Positions 1 to 11,131 are shown, numbered from the stretch's first letter. The stretch is 64,000 nucleotides of DNA from Rathayibacter oskolensis (GCF_900177245.1 NZ_FXBM01000001.1:868001-932000), one strand, 5' to 3'. Notes: a model not told the origin generated them from the sequence alone. Made by a program: numbers and translations.

Positions 1-339
1 GTCCGCGGCGAGGCGAGCGTACTGGGACTCGTCGAGCACGCCGCTCGGATCGTCGACGAGGATCGTCGTTCCGCCGTCGACGCTCTCCACGGCCTCGTCC
101 AGGGTGTCCGCGCGCAGCACGTCGACTCCCTGCTGCCGCAGCACCTGGGCGACCGCCCGTGCTCCGTCGGGCGCGGCGCTGTCGACGTCGAGATCGGGAG
201 CGAGCGAGGTCGATCCGGTCGCGACGGTCAGGAGGAGGGTGCCCACCGCCACGAGGGAGAGCAGGACGACCCAGACCCGGCCCCGCCGCAGCAGCGCGCC
301 CAGGGTCGGGGTGGTCACGGAGTCGGTGGCGGCGGTCAT
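1..339 (-). CDS. DUF4350 domain protein, N-terminal part (cut by window edge)
   Basis: Reading from an ATG at 339 gives 113 residues that run off the window edge. A short cytoplasmic N-terminus (MTAATDSVTT) and a basic patch lead into one membrane segment at about residues 21-40 (VWVVLLSLVAVG and following). The exported part (PDGARAVAQVLRQQGVDV) resembles the start of a DUF4350 domain, a family found in actinobacterial operons with DUF4129, MoxR-type ATPases and DUF58 proteins. Its ATG overlaps the DUF4129 stop codon (ATGA), so the two are probably translated together. The biochemical role of the family is not established. The assignment rests on the N-terminal pattern and the neighbour. Confidence 0.7.
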   Translation of the reverse strand, partial: MTAATDSVTTPTLGALLRRGRVWVVLLSLVAVGTLLLTVATGSTSLAPDLDVDSAAPDGARAVAQVLRQQGVDVLRADTLDEAVESVDGGTTILVDDPSGVLDESQYARLAAD

Positions 340-1010
340 CGTCGGGCGCCGGGCGTCGAGAACGGATCGGCGAGGGCGCCGAGCTCGGGGGTCGCGTCGG
401 CGAGGACGCGATCGAGGTCTCGGATCCGCTCGTAGTCGGCCGCGGTGCAGGCGAGGCCGAGGTAGCGGACCCGGTCGAAGTCATCAGCGGTCCGGCGGAG
501 GCCGTCCGCCGACCCGGGGAAGGCGGCCGAGGCGCGGCGGGCGAAGCCGTGCGCCGTCGTCCCGGGGGAGAGGCTCACGACGGTCCTCTCCCCGAGGGAG
601 CGCACGAGGGCGCGGAAGCGCTCGACCAGCGCCTCGTCCCAGGCGCCCCGAGCGGCCGCCGCCTCGGCGAGGGCCCTGATCTCGTCGGCCGAGCGCCCGT
701 CGTCCTCGGCGAGCACCGCTCCGGTGACGGTGCTCCGGCGGCGGAGCCGGGGACGCCCGGCCAGGACGAGGGCCACGACGACCAGGGCGAGCAGGACGAC
801 GACCCCGATGATCGCGGCGACCGGCACGGTCGCTCCGTCGGTCGGCAGCGAGAGGGAGGCGAACCAGTCGCGGACCGCCTGCACCACCCGGTCGAACCAG
901 TTCGGCTCCGCGGCCCGGTACCGGGGATCCGCCAGCTCCTCGAGGAAGAGGCGACGCGCCTCCTCGGCGTCGGGGACCAGGGGCGCACCGGAGGACGACG
1001 CGAGGATCAC
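336..1010 (-). CDS. DUF4129 domain-containing membrane protein
   Basis: This 224-residue protein starts at a GTG (1010) that overlaps the upstream stop as GTGA. A first segment (EEARRLFLEELADPRY) is followed by one strong membrane helix at about residues 63-84 (VAAIIGVVVLLALVVVALVL). The cytoplasmic C-terminal domain has the DUF4129 pattern: an acidic helical start (DEIRALAEAAAARGAWDEALVERFRALVRSL) and a tail with DFDRVRYLG and ADYERIRDLD. DUF4129 proteins are small membrane proteins of unknown function in MoxR/DUF58 gene clusters. The gene lies between a multi-spanning membrane protein and a DUF4350 protein with 4-bp overlaps on both sides, so the three form one operon. Confidence 0.8.
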   Translation of the reverse strand: MILASSSGAPLVPDAEEARRLFLEELADPRYRAAEPNWFDRVVQAVRDWFASLSLPTDGATVPVAAIIGVVVLLALVVVALVLAGRPRLRRRSTVTGAVLAEDDGRSADEIRALAEAAAARGAWDEALVERFRALVRSLGERTVVSLSPGTTAHGFARRASAAFPGSADGLRRTADDFDRVRYLGLACTAADYERIRDLDRVLADATPELGALADPFSTPGARR

Positions 1011-2251
1011 CGGGGCGCCCGCTCCGGAGCGGGGAAGGGGTCGGGCGTGTCGCGGCCGGCCGCGCGGTCCTCGACATGGCGCAGCAGCACCAGGTCGAAG
1101 CCCTCGCGGCGCATGCGGCGGTCGAGGTAGACGAGACCCGTCACCGCCGACTGGAGGACGGTGCCGACGGCGCCGATCACCAGGCCGAGAGCGACGGAGA
1201 GCAGAGCGACCACCGCGGAGGCGACGATCTGCGCGTTCGGGTCGGTCGGGGCGATCAGGGCCCCCGCGATCGGGACCAGCAGGCTGAAGGGCGTGGCGAT
1301 GACCTGGCCCGCGAGCTGGACGATGACGAGCATGAGAGCGAGCGACCCGAAGGTGCGCCAGAAGCCGCCGGTGACCAGGCGCCACGAGCGCGCGATCGCG
1401 CGGCCGATGGGCTGCCGCTCGATGACGAGGATGCTCGGGACGAGCGCGAGCTTCGTGCCGATCCAGACGCCGAGCGCACTCGCAGCGAGACCGGCGAACA
1501 CGAGGACGAGGACACCGCCCACGATCACTCCCGCGCCGCCGTCCTGCGCGCCGAGGAGGAAGAGCGGCACCGACAGCGCCACCGCGACCACGACGAGCAG
1601 CACCAGTCCGACGCCCTGGAGCACCGTCCAGCCGACGAGCGCCCAGAACCTCCCGCGGAGGCGGCCCAGCAGTCGGCGGAGCGTGGGCCGCTCGCCGAGG
1701 ACACCGCGCGACACCTCGAGGACGACGACGCCCTGCACCAGAGCGCCGGTCGCGAGGGAGACCGCGAGCGGGATCAGGGCGGCGAGGATCACGACCGCGA
1801 GGGAGCCGGCTCCGACAGCGTCGCGGTCGGCCTCCTCCGCCTGCGCGATCCGCCCGACGGCCAGCACGGCGACGACGCCGTAGACGATCAGTGCCAGCAC
1901 CGAGCCGAGCCCCTGGACGAGCAGGGCGACTCCGAGGGTCGTGCGGGGGCTGCGCCGCAGCACCTGGAACGGGGCGCCGAGAAGGGTGCCGAAGCCGAGC
2001 GGGCGCAGCGGCACGAGTCCGGGCTTGGGCGGAGGGGTCCAGCCGGGGGCAGGGCCGGCCGTCGGCGCTCCGGACTGCCAGGGACCCGTCGACGACCACG
2101 CGACCGGAGCGACCGGAGGGGCCGGCGACACGGGCGGCACTTGTCGAGCCGCGCCCGGGAGCACCCCGTCGTCCCGGCGAGGGGCCTCGTCGTCACGGCC
2201 GGTGGGCCCTGCGGGCGGCGGCCACTGAGCTGCGTCGGTCATCCCTCCCAT
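1007..2251 (-). CDS. Multi-spanning membrane protein of the DUF4129 operon (glycerophosphodiester phosphodiesterase membrane-domain type)
   Basis: The protein is 414 residues from the first ATG. A second in-frame ATG at 2242 (MTDAAQ) is preceded too closely by GGGAGG, so the start is uncertain by three codons. A proline-rich cytoplasmic stretch of about 90 residues is followed by six or more hydrophobic segments between about residues 100 and 375, for example VALLVQGLGSVLALIVYG and VGLVLLVVVAVALSVPLFLL. This looks like the membrane domain often annotated with glycerophosphoryl diester phosphodiesterases. No phosphodiesterase catalytic domain is present, so enzyme activity should not be assumed. 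It is transcribed divergently from mtrA and overlaps the DUF4129 gene by 4 bp. Confidence 0.7.
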   Translation of the reverse strand: MGGMTDAAQWPPPAGPTGRDDEAPRRDDGVLPGAARQVPPVSPAPPVAPVAWSSTGPWQSGAPTAGPAPGWTPPPKPGLVPLRPLGFGTLLGAPFQVLRRSPRTTLGVALLVQGLGSVLALIVYGVVAVLAVGRIAQAEEADRDAVGAGSLAVVILAALIPLAVSLATGALVQGVVVLEVSRGVLGERPTLRRLLGRLRGRFWALVGWTVLQGVGLVLLVVVAVALSVPLFLLGAQDGGAGVIVGGVLVLVFAGLAASALGVWIGTKLALVPSILVIERQPIGRAIARSWRLVTGGFWRTFGSLALMLVIVQLAGQVIATPFSLLVPIAGALIAPTDPNAQIVASAVVALLSVALGLVIGAVGTVLQSAVTGLVYLDRRMRREGFDLVLLRHVEDRAAGRDTPDPFPAPERAPR

Positions 2252-2312
2252 GCTGTCACAGGCCCGCCCGGCACTCCCCCTGCGCGCCGGGCGCCCTCCC
2301 TGCCTCGTCGGT

Positions 2313-2318
2313 TAGCCT
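2313..2318 (+). promoter_or_regulatory. Probable -10 element (TAGCCT) for the mtrAB-lpqB operon
   Basis: TAGCCT fits the actinobacterial TANNNT -10 pattern. It lies 6 nt before a GTG at 2325 and 59 nt before the mtrA ATG. A transcript starting about 7 nt downstream would begin almost exactly at that GTG. No convincing -35 element is visible. This is inferred from sequence only. Confidence 0.5.
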
Positions 2319-2324
2319 GAGGCC

Positions 2325-2381
2325 GTGACCGCGGGCGCCCGGAGGGCGAGCGCGACCGAGACGAGGAAGACGGGTTCATGA
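2325..2381 (+). CDS. Possible 18-codon leader ORF overlapping mtrA
   Basis: GTG at 2325 opens an 18-codon frame (VTAGARRASATETRKTGS) whose TGA overlaps the mtrA ATG as ATGA (2378-2381). The GTG is 6 nt after the TAGCCT hexamer, so this ORF would be the first thing a ribosome meets on a leaderless mRNA. mtrA has only a weak, distant Shine-Dalgarno-like AGGA. Termination and re-initiation at the overlap could therefore drive MtrA synthesis. Short ORFs arise often by chance in GC-rich DNA, so the call depends on the coincidence of promoter spacing and overlap. Confidence 0.4.
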   Translation: MTAGARRASATETRKTGS

Positions 2382-3064
2382 GCGCGCGCATTCTGGTGGT
2401 CGACGACGACGCGGCCCTCGCCGAGATGATCGGCATCGTGCTGCGGGCCGAGGAGTACGACGTGTCGTTCTGCGCCGACGGGTCCGGCGCCCTCGACGCG
2501 TTCCGCCGGTCGCGCCCGGATCTGGTGCTGCTCGACCTCATGCTCCCCGGACGGGACGGGATCGAGGTGTGCCGCGACATCCGTGCCGAGTCCGGCGTCC
2601 CGATCATCATGCTGACCGCCAAGTCCGACACCTCCGACGTCGTGCAGGGCCTCGAGTCCGGCGCCGACGACTACATGGTCAAGCCGTTCGATCCGAAGGA
2701 GCTCGTCGCGCGGATCAAGACCCGTCTGCGGCCGGCCCAGGTCGCGGCCAACGCCGTCCTGCAGGTGGGCGACCTCAGCCTCGACGTCGCCGGCCACGAG
2801 GTGCGCCGCGGCGAGGTGCGCATCGGCCTGACCCCGCTCGAGTTCGACCTGCTTCTGGCCCTGGCCACCAAGCCGCAGCAGGTGTTCACCCGCGAGATGC
2901 TCCTCGAGCAGGTGTGGGGCTACCACTACAAGGCCGACACGCGGCTCGTGAACGTGCACGTCCAGCGGCTCCGCGCGAAGGTCGAGAAGGACCCGGACGA
3001 CCCGAGGATCGTGATGACCGTCCGCGGTGTCGGCTACCGCGCCGGCGCCGTCGTCCCGAGCTGA
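2378..3064 (+). CDS. mtrA: Two-component response regulator MtrA
   Basis: This 228-residue OmpR/PhoB-family regulator has the acidic pocket at D9-D11, the phospho-acceptor at D53 in LVLLDLMLPG, and K102 in the VKPF motif. The C-terminal winged helix spans about residues 130-225 (LTPLEFDLLLALATKPQQVFTREMLLEQVWG, followed by the wing VRGVGYRAG). The receiver and winged helix closely resemble MtrA, the actinobacterial regulator that links cell-wall turnover, division and osmotic response. It is followed by mtrB and lpqB in the conserved order, which makes the assignment firm. The start is the ATG that gives a normal receiver N-terminus (MSARILVVDDD). Upstream lies a possible 18-codon leader ORF. 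Confidence 0.97.
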   Translation: MSARILVVDDDAALAEMIGIVLRAEEYDVSFCADGSGALDAFRRSRPDLVLLDLMLPGRDGIEVCRDIRAESGVPIIMLTAKSDTSDVVQGLESGADDYMVKPFDPKELVARIKTRLRPAQVAANAVLQVGDLSLDVAGHEVRRGEVRIGLTPLEFDLLLALATKPQQVFTREMLLEQVWGYHYKADTRLVNVHVQRLRAKVEKDPDDPRIVMTVRGVGYRAGAVVPS

Positions 3065-3066
3065 CC

Positions 3067-4734
3067 GTGCCCCCCGCGCGCCGGTTCGGCGCCCCGGCGA
3101 TCCGCCGGTGGCCGCGGAGGGTGATCCGGGCGTGGCGCAGCTCACTGCAGTTCCGGGCGGTCGCCATCACCGTGCTGCTCAGCGGCATCGCGATCGGCTC
3201 CACGGGGATCTACCTCTCCTACAGCATCAGCGACAACCTCTTCCAGTCGCGCCTCGACCAGGTCACCGGAGACACCTCCCGCGCCACCCGCGCGGCCCAG
3301 GGGTACCTCGACGCCGCCACGGTCTCGACCCGGCAGGACATGGAGGAGGTGATGAGCTCGGTCCGCACGGCGGTGCGCGACAACTCCTCCTCCGCCCTGA
3401 TCGCCATCGTGCGCTCGCCCGACCAGGAGCCCTCCTCCCTCGCGCCCCAGGACATCTACAACCGTGAGCTGCAGGACGGCGTCATCAGCGACGAGCTGCG
3501 CGGGCGCGTGCAGGCGGGGCCGGAGGGTCAGTACTGGCAGTCGGTCACGCTCGACGCCTCCGGAGAGGAGCAGCCGGGGATCCTGGTCGGCTCGACGCTC
3601 GAGCTCCCGAGCTCGGCGGGCCGCTACGAGCTCTACATCGGCTACTCCCTCGCCGACGCGGAGCGCACACTCCAGTTCGTGCAGCAGGTGCTCAACGTCG
3701 CCGGGATCCTGCTCATCCTCCTGATCGGCGCGGTCAGCTGGGTCGTGGTCAGGATCGTCGTCGCCCCCGTGCGGGTCGCGGCCGAGACGAGTCAGCGCCT
3801 CGCCGCGGGAGACTTCGACGTCCGCATCCCCGAGAAGGGCCAGGACGTCATCGCGACGCTGGCCCGCTCGTTCAACGGCATGGCCGACAGCCTGCAGGAC
3901 CAGATCAGCGAGCTCGCGACCCTGAGCCGGGTGCAGCAGCGCTTCGTCTCCGACGTCTCGCACGAGCTCCGGACTCCGCTGACGACGATGAAGCTCGCCG
4001 GAGACGTCCTCTTCGACCAGCGCGACGCGTTCCCTCCGGTCGCGGAGCGCACCGTCGAGCTGCTGCACGGGCAGATCGGCCGGTTCGAGAGCCTGCTCGC
4101 CGACCTCCTCGAGATCTCGCGGCACGACGCGGGCTCGGCCGAGCTGGAGCTCGAGCCGGTCAACCTGGTGCGCCTCGCGGGCGAGGAGATCGAGGGGATG
4201 AGCGGGATCGCCGAGGCGAACGGCTCCGTCCTGACGCTCTCGGCGCCGGGCGGCTACTTCGACGCCGACATGGACGCGCGGAGGATCCGGCGGATCGTGC
4301 GCAACCTCCTCGGCAACGCCATCGAGCACGGCGACGGCCGCGAGATCGTGGTCACCGTCGACAGCAACGCGACGGCCGTCGCCCTGGCCGTCCGCGACTA
4401 CGGTCACGGCATGAGCTCGGAGGAGGTCGTGCGCGTGTTCGACAGGTTCTGGCGGGCCGACCCCTCCCGCAGGCGCACCCTGGGCGGAACCGGCCTCGGA
4501 CTCTCGATCGCCCAGGAGGACACGATGCTGCACCACGGCTGGCTGCAGGTCTGGTCGATGCCCGACCGCGGCGCGTGCTTCCGGCTGACCATCCCGCGCC
4601 GACGGGGCGAGCGCATCGACTCCTCGCCGCTGCCGCTCCCGCCGATCGACGCGGGCGAGCAGGCGTTCACCGGGCCGATCGTGATGCCGCCGCTGCCGAC
4701 TCCGGACACCGCCGATCGGGGGGCGCTCTCGTGA
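3067..4734 (+). CDS. mtrB: Sensor histidine kinase MtrB
   Basis: The protein is 555 residues from a GTG placed 2 nt after the mtrA stop. An alternative GTG lies at 3121, just before the first helix. Membrane helices at about 30-52 and 204-235 flank an extracytoplasmic sensor domain. Next come a HAMP linker (IVVAPVRVAAETSQRLAAGDFDVRI), a HisKA domain with H299 in SDVSHELRTPLTT, and an ATPase domain with an N-box near residue 417 (RNLLGNAIEHG) and G-boxes (GTGLGLSIAQED). MtrB phosphorylates MtrA. The tail of about 45 residues beyond the ATPase is proline-rich. The gene is translationally coupled to lpqB through a GTGA overlap. Confidence 0.95.
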   Translation: MPPARRFGAPAIRRWPRRVIRAWRSSLQFRAVAITVLLSGIAIGSTGIYLSYSISDNLFQSRLDQVTGDTSRATRAAQGYLDAATVSTRQDMEEVMSSVRTAVRDNSSSALIAIVRSPDQEPSSLAPQDIYNRELQDGVISDELRGRVQAGPEGQYWQSVTLDASGEEQPGILVGSTLELPSSAGRYELYIGYSLADAERTLQFVQQVLNVAGILLILLIGAVSWVVVRIVVAPVRVAAETSQRLAAGDFDVRIPEKGQDVIATLARSFNGMADSLQDQISELATLSRVQQRFVSDVSHELRTPLTTMKLAGDVLFDQRDAFPPVAERTVELLHGQIGRFESLLADLLEISRHDAGSAELELEPVNLVRLAGEEIEGMSGIAEANGSVLTLSAPGGYFDADMDARRIRRIVRNLLGNAIEHGDGREIVVTVDSNATAVALAVRDYGHGMSSEEVVRVFDRFWRADPSRRRTLGGTGLGLSIAQEDTMLHHGWLQVWSMPDRGACFRLTIPRRRGERIDSSPLPLPPIDAGEQAFTGPIVMPPLPTPDTADRGALS

Positions 4735-6440
4735 GCGGCGGGCGGACGCTCCGCTCCCTCGCCGGAGCGCTGCTGCTCGTGCTGGCGCTCGTGGGCTGCG
4801 CGGGGATCCCGCGCGGGGGCGACGTCGGCGTGGGCCGACCGGATACGGCTCCGCAGGACCTGGAGTACGACTTCCTGCCCTCGGGACCGACGGCCGGCGC
4901 CTCCCAGCTCGACATCCTCAGCGGCTTCATCGACGCCGCCTCCAGCCCGCAGAACAACTACAAGATCGCTCGCGAGTTCCTGTCCTCGGGCGCCGACTGG
5001 ACGCCGAGCGAGCACGTGACCGTCGACGAGGGGCAGCGCTCCCAGACCCAGCAGTCGGCCTCGAGCCTCTCCCTGACGATCACGCCGATCGCCGAGGTCG
5101 ACGCGAGCGGCGTGTACACCGAGGTGACGGCGACGGCGACGCTGAGTCTCGACTACGGCTTCGTGCAGGAGAACGGGGAGTGGCGGATCAGCGCCCCTCC
5201 GAGCGGCGTCGTGATCGACCGGACGACCTTCGAGCAGGTGTTCTCGACCCACGCGCTCTACTTCTACGACCCGAGCTACAGCTTCCTCGTGCCCGACCTC
5301 CGCTGGTTCGCGTCGCGCGCCGACAGCTCGACCAGCACGACCATCGTGACCGAGTTGCTGCGCGGGCCCACCGCGTGGCTGCGCGACTCCGGAGCCGTCG
5401 TCTCGGCCTTCCCGACGGGGACGGCGCTCGCCGCCGAGACCGTGCCGGTCGAGTCGCAGCGCGCCGTCGTCGATCTGAACTCCGCGGCGCTCGAGGCCGA
5501 CGAGCGGCAGTGGCGGCTGATGTCGCTGCAGCTCAGCCGGAGTCTCGGGAACGTCTCGAACGTCACCGGCGTCACCCTCTCGGTCGAGCAGAACCCGATC
5601 GAGGTGCCGGCCGAGACCAGCGGGCTCCCCACCTCCCCGCGGGTCGACACCCGGCCCCTCGTGCTGACCGACGGCGACTTCGGCTTCCTCGGCTCCTCCG
5701 GTCTCACCGCGACCAGCGTCTCGGACCGGGTGGCTGCCCTCTCGCCGACCGCGGTCGTGCTGGGCGAGCAGAGGGGGGCCGACGCCGACGCGGCAGCGGC
5801 CGTGCTTTCGGCGGCCGGCGTGAGCCTCGTGGCGCCGGGCCAGGACGACGTGCTCCTCGACGCGCGCTCCGGGCTGACGGCGCCGAGCATCGACCCCCTC
5901 GGCTATGTCTGGTCCGTCCCGTCGGCGGCGCCGACCGAGCTGGTCGCCTACTCCTCCGACGGGGCGACCTCGTTCCAGGTCGCGACGGCCTGGTCCGAGA
6001 TCGACTCGATCGCCTCCCTCGCGGTGTCGCGCGACGGCACCCGGGTGCTCGCCCTCGCCCAGGACGGGCAGCAGGCGACGGTCCTCCTCGCCGGGATCAC
6101 CCGGTCGGCGGCGGGGGAGCCGCTCGCCGTCGGCGAGCCCGTGGTGCTCCGCTCGACCCTGGGCACGGCCGTCGCGGCGAGCTGGTCGGACGAGCTGGAC
6201 GTCGTCTCGGTCGTCCGCTCGTCGACGGGGGAGGACATCGTGACGATGAACCAGATCGGAGGCGGCGCGACCGCGCTGGGGACCACCACCGGCACCCGGC
6301 AGATCGCGGCGGGCAACGCCTCGACCCAGATCCGCATCCTCGCCGAGGGCGGGGAGCTGCGTCAGCAGCGCGGATCGGCGTGGCAGACGATCGCGACCGA
6401 CATCGGCGTCCTCGCGGTGCAGACCGGCATGGGGTCCTGA
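4731..6440 (+). CDS. lpqB: Lipoprotein LpqB (GerMN and beta-propeller-like domains)
   Basis: The protein is 569 residues from a GTG overlapping the mtrB stop. The signal peptide (LRSLAGALLLVLALVGC) ends in a lipobox with the acylated cysteine at C23, so the mature protein is anchored on the outer face of the membrane. A GerMN domain covers roughly residues 190-310 (STSTTIVTELLRGPTAWL), and the C-terminal half resembles an irregular beta-propeller. In mycobacteria LpqB binds the MtrB sensor domain and tunes MtrA phosphorylation. The overlapping gene order here supports the same role. The length is close to that of other LpqB proteins. Confidence 0.95.
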   Translation: MSGGRTLRSLAGALLLVLALVGCAGIPRGGDVGVGRPDTAPQDLEYDFLPSGPTAGASQLDILSGFIDAASSPQNNYKIAREFLSSGADWTPSEHVTVDEGQRSQTQQSASSLSLTITPIAEVDASGVYTEVTATATLSLDYGFVQENGEWRISAPPSGVVIDRTTFEQVFSTHALYFYDPSYSFLVPDLRWFASRADSSTSTTIVTELLRGPTAWLRDSGAVVSAFPTGTALAAETVPVESQRAVVDLNSAALEADERQWRLMSLQLSRSLGNVSNVTGVTLSVEQNPIEVPAETSGLPTSPRVDTRPLVLTDGDFGFLGSSGLTATSVSDRVAALSPTAVVLGEQRGADADAAAAVLSAAGVSLVAPGQDDVLLDARSGLTAPSIDPLGYVWSVPSAAPTELVAYSSDGATSFQVATAWSEIDSIASLAVSRDGTRVLALAQDGQQATVLLAGITRSAAGEPLAVGEPVVLRSTLGTAVAASWSDELDVVSVVRSSTGEDIVTMNQIGGGATALGTTTGTRQIAAGNASTQIRILAEGGELRQQRGSAWQTIATDIGVLAVQTGMGS

Positions 6441-6557
6441 GGCGGGCCGACCGTCGGAGCAGCATCGCGGTGCGGGCTCGCTCCTCCACAGGTCGTCCCG
6501 CGTCGGAGCAGGGCGCGTGGCGCGTTCCGCGTGCTGCGCATCCCGCAGACTCAGCGC

Positions 6558-7265
6558 ATGATCCGGGACCACCTCCTCGATGCCCTCGCCGTCCTCCTCC
6601 CCGTCGACTGCCCCGCCTGCGGCGACCCGGCGCGCTCGGGGCCGTGCGACCTCTGCCGCGAGGAGCTCGCGACGGCGGCGCGCCCGGGCCTGCGCACTCT
6701 CGGTCCCGAGGAGCATCCGCTGGAGGTCGTCACCGCCGCGGCCTACGCGGGGGTGGCGCGTCGCCTGATCCTCGCGCTCAAGGAGGAGGGGCGGGTCGGC
6801 GCGGCCCGGCCGCTCGGCGAGCTGCTGGGGCCGGCGCTGCGGCTCGCCGCGACCGACGAGCCGGTGGACCTCATCGGTCCGCCCGGCTCCCCAGGTCGCC
6901 GTCTCCGCCGCGGATATGACCCTGTCGACCTGATCGTGCGGGCCGCCGGCGGGCGCACCGCGAGGCCGCTCCGCCGCGCGAGGCGCTCACTCGACCAGGT
7001 GGGTCTGAGCAGGGTCGAGCGCCGCGGCAACCTCGAGGGCGCGTTCCGCGCGCGCCGCCCGCTCGAGGGCTCGTCGCCGATCCTCCTCGTCGACGACGTC
7101 GTCACCTCGGGCGCCACCCTGCTCGAGATGCGACGCGCCGTGGAGGCGGCCGGCGGCAGAGTACGCGGTGCCGTCGCTCTCGCGGGGGCGGCACTGCGCA
7201 CCGAGACGGGATCCCCACGCGACTCTGCGGAGGCGCCGAGGGTCCTCCGCATGAACACTCGGTGA
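6558..7265 (+). CDS. comF: ComF family phosphoribosyltransferase-like protein
   Basis: A start at the ATG at 6558 gives 235 residues; a GTG at 6531 would add nine residues and has no ribosome binding site. The N-terminus carries a four-cysteine zinc-finger pattern (CPAC at 18-21, CDLC at 30-33). The C-terminal half is a type I phosphoribosyltransferase fold with the PRPP loop ILLVDDVVTSGATL at about 175-188. ComF proteins are linked to DNA uptake in competent bacteria, but the actinobacterial homologues have no settled function. The position between lpqB and hpf is conserved in this phylum. About 115 bp separate it from lpqB, with no clear terminator. Confidence 0.88.
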   Translation: MIRDHLLDALAVLLPVDCPACGDPARSGPCDLCREELATAARPGLRTLGPEEHPLEVVTAAAYAGVARRLILALKEEGRVGAARPLGELLGPALRLAATDEPVDLIGPPGSPGRRLRRGYDPVDLIVRAAGGRTARPLRRARRSLDQVGLSRVERRGNLEGAFRARRPLEGSSPILLVDDVVTSGATLLEMRRAVEAAGGRVRGAVALAGAALRTETGSPRDSAEAPRVLRMNTR

Positions 7266-7284
7266 CACTCCGGTGGCCGAGGTC

Positions 7285-7290
7285 TACGCT
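7285..7290 (+). promoter_or_regulatory. Probable -10 element (TACGCT) for hpf
   Basis: TACGCT lies 67 nt before the hpf ATG. A start of transcription about 7 nt downstream falls at about 7297, the base just before the leader hairpin at 7298-7338. No strong -35 is seen. Confidence 0.45.
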
Positions 7291-7297
7291 CGGGGGC

Positions 7298-7338
7298 ACG
7301 GCGTGAACGGTCCGCCCCAGAGAAAGGCGGCACGCCGT
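7298..7338 (+). promoter_or_regulatory. Stem-loop in the hpf 5' leader
   Basis: An outer perfect 8-bp stem (ACGGCGTG at 7298-7305 with CACGCCGT at 7331-7338) encloses an inner 5-bp stem (CCGCC 7312-7316 with GGCGG 7326-7330). The structure would begin at the predicted 5' end of the mRNA and stop 7 nt before the Shine-Dalgarno GGGAGG. It could protect the mRNA 5' end or respond to growth conditions. No known riboswitch class was recognised. Confidence 0.45.
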
Positions 7339-7357
7339 ACTCGACTGGGAGGTTGTC

Positions 7358-8044
7358 ATGGACATCGACATCACAGGACGCAACTTGGGCATCACCGATC
7401 GCTTCCGCGCGTACGCGACGGAGAAGGCGGAGAAGGTGGAGCACCTCGCCGAGCGCGCACTCGCGCTCGAGATCAAGGCGAGCCGCCACAGCGAGGGCAA
7501 GGGAGCCCCCGGAGGCGACCGCGTCGAGCTGACGCTGATCGGCAAGGGCCCGGTGGTCCGCGCAGAGGCGAGCGGGGCGGACAAGTACGCGGCCTTCGAT
7601 GTCGCCCTCGGGCGCCTCCTCGAACGGGTGAGACGGGCGAAGGACCGCAAGAAGGTGCATCGGGGCCAGCATCGGCCCACCTCGCTCCGCGACGCGGCGG
7701 CCGACGACTTCAGCGTCGTCGCCATCCAGCCCGCCGACGCCGCGATCCTCGAGCAGGTGAGCACGGGAGTCGTTCCCGTCCAGGCCGAGGCGGCACCCGC
7801 GGAGGACGAGGTGGAGGAGGAGCCGTACTGCCCCGTCGTCATCCGCAAGAAGGTCTTCGCCTCCGTCTCGATGACCGTCGACGACGCCGTCGACTACATG
7901 GAGCTGGTCGGACACGACTTCTACCTGTTCATCGACGCCGACACCGACCGTCCGAGCGTGGTCTACCGCCGCAAGGGCTGGGACTACGGCGTCATCGGTC
8001 TCGGCGACGAGGCCGACGAGCTCGCTGAGCAGGCGGCGGGCTGA
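7358..8044 (+). CDS. hpf: Long-form ribosome hibernation promoting factor
   Basis: This 228-residue protein has the two domains of long HPF. The N-terminal S30AE/YfiA domain covers about 1-105 (MDIDITGRNLGITDRFRAYATEKAEK and LTLIGKGPVVRAEAS). The C-terminal dimerisation domain covers about 165-225 (VVIRKKVFASVSMTVDDAVDYM and DFYLFIDADTDRPSVVYRRKG). Long HPF dimerises 70S ribosomes into inactive 100S particles during starvation or hypoxia. The start is supported by GGGAGG 5 nt before the ATG. The gene sits directly upstream of secA, as in other actinobacteria, but a strong terminator separates the two. Confidence 0.95.
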   Translation: MDIDITGRNLGITDRFRAYATEKAEKVEHLAERALALEIKASRHSEGKGAPGGDRVELTLIGKGPVVRAEASGADKYAAFDVALGRLLERVRRAKDRKKVHRGQHRPTSLRDAAADDFSVVAIQPADAAILEQVSTGVVPVQAEAAPAEDEVEEEPYCPVVIRKKVFASVSMTVDDAVDYMELVGHDFYLFIDADTDRPSVVYRRKGWDYGVIGLGDEADELAEQAAG

Positions 8045-8063
8045 CCCCCGTCCGACATCCCCC

Positions 8064-8092
8064 GGGCCCCGGCGTCGCGCACGCCGGGGCCC
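8064..8092 (+). terminator. Strong hairpin terminator after hpf
   Basis: A perfect 12-bp GC-rich stem (8064-8075 with 8081-8092) has a 5-nt loop and is followed by GTTCGCGT. It lies 20 nt after the hpf stop, so it should separate hpf from the secA promoter. Confidence 0.8.
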
Positions 8093-8147
8093 GTTCGCGT
8101 CCGCCGACGGCGGACAGCACCTCAGACCGTGCACAGCCCGCCCCGGC

Positions 8148-8153
8148 TAGGCT
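8148..8153 (+). promoter_or_regulatory. Probable -10 element (TAGGCT) for secA
   Basis: TAGGCT lies 56 nt before the secA GTG, giving a leader of about 50 nt. The leader contains the secA Shine-Dalgarno GGAG (8200-8203). The -35 region is weak. Confidence 0.45.
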
Positions 8154-8209
8154 GGTCGCGGTCCGCGCTCCGGTGCGGAGCCTCTGCCTTCTACCTTTTG
8201 GAGTACCCC

Positions 8210-11011
<2,802 letters not shown>

Positions 11012-11036
11012 CCCACCGAGCTGCCGACGCAGCGAC

Positions 11037-11083
11037 ACGACGGCCCCGACTCCCCCGCAGCAGCGGAGGAGCGGGGCCGTCGT
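11037..11083 (+). terminator. Bidirectional terminator between secA and the convergent Rv3235-like gene
   Basis: An 11-bp perfect stem (ACGACGGCCCC 11037-11047 with 11073-11083) holds a 25-nt loop that can itself form a short GC-rich hairpin. It lies between two convergent genes. Confidence 0.75.
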
Positions 11084-11131
11084 CGTCGGAGGTGCCCGGA
11101 CGCGGATCGCGAGCCCGCGGACGGGGACCGT

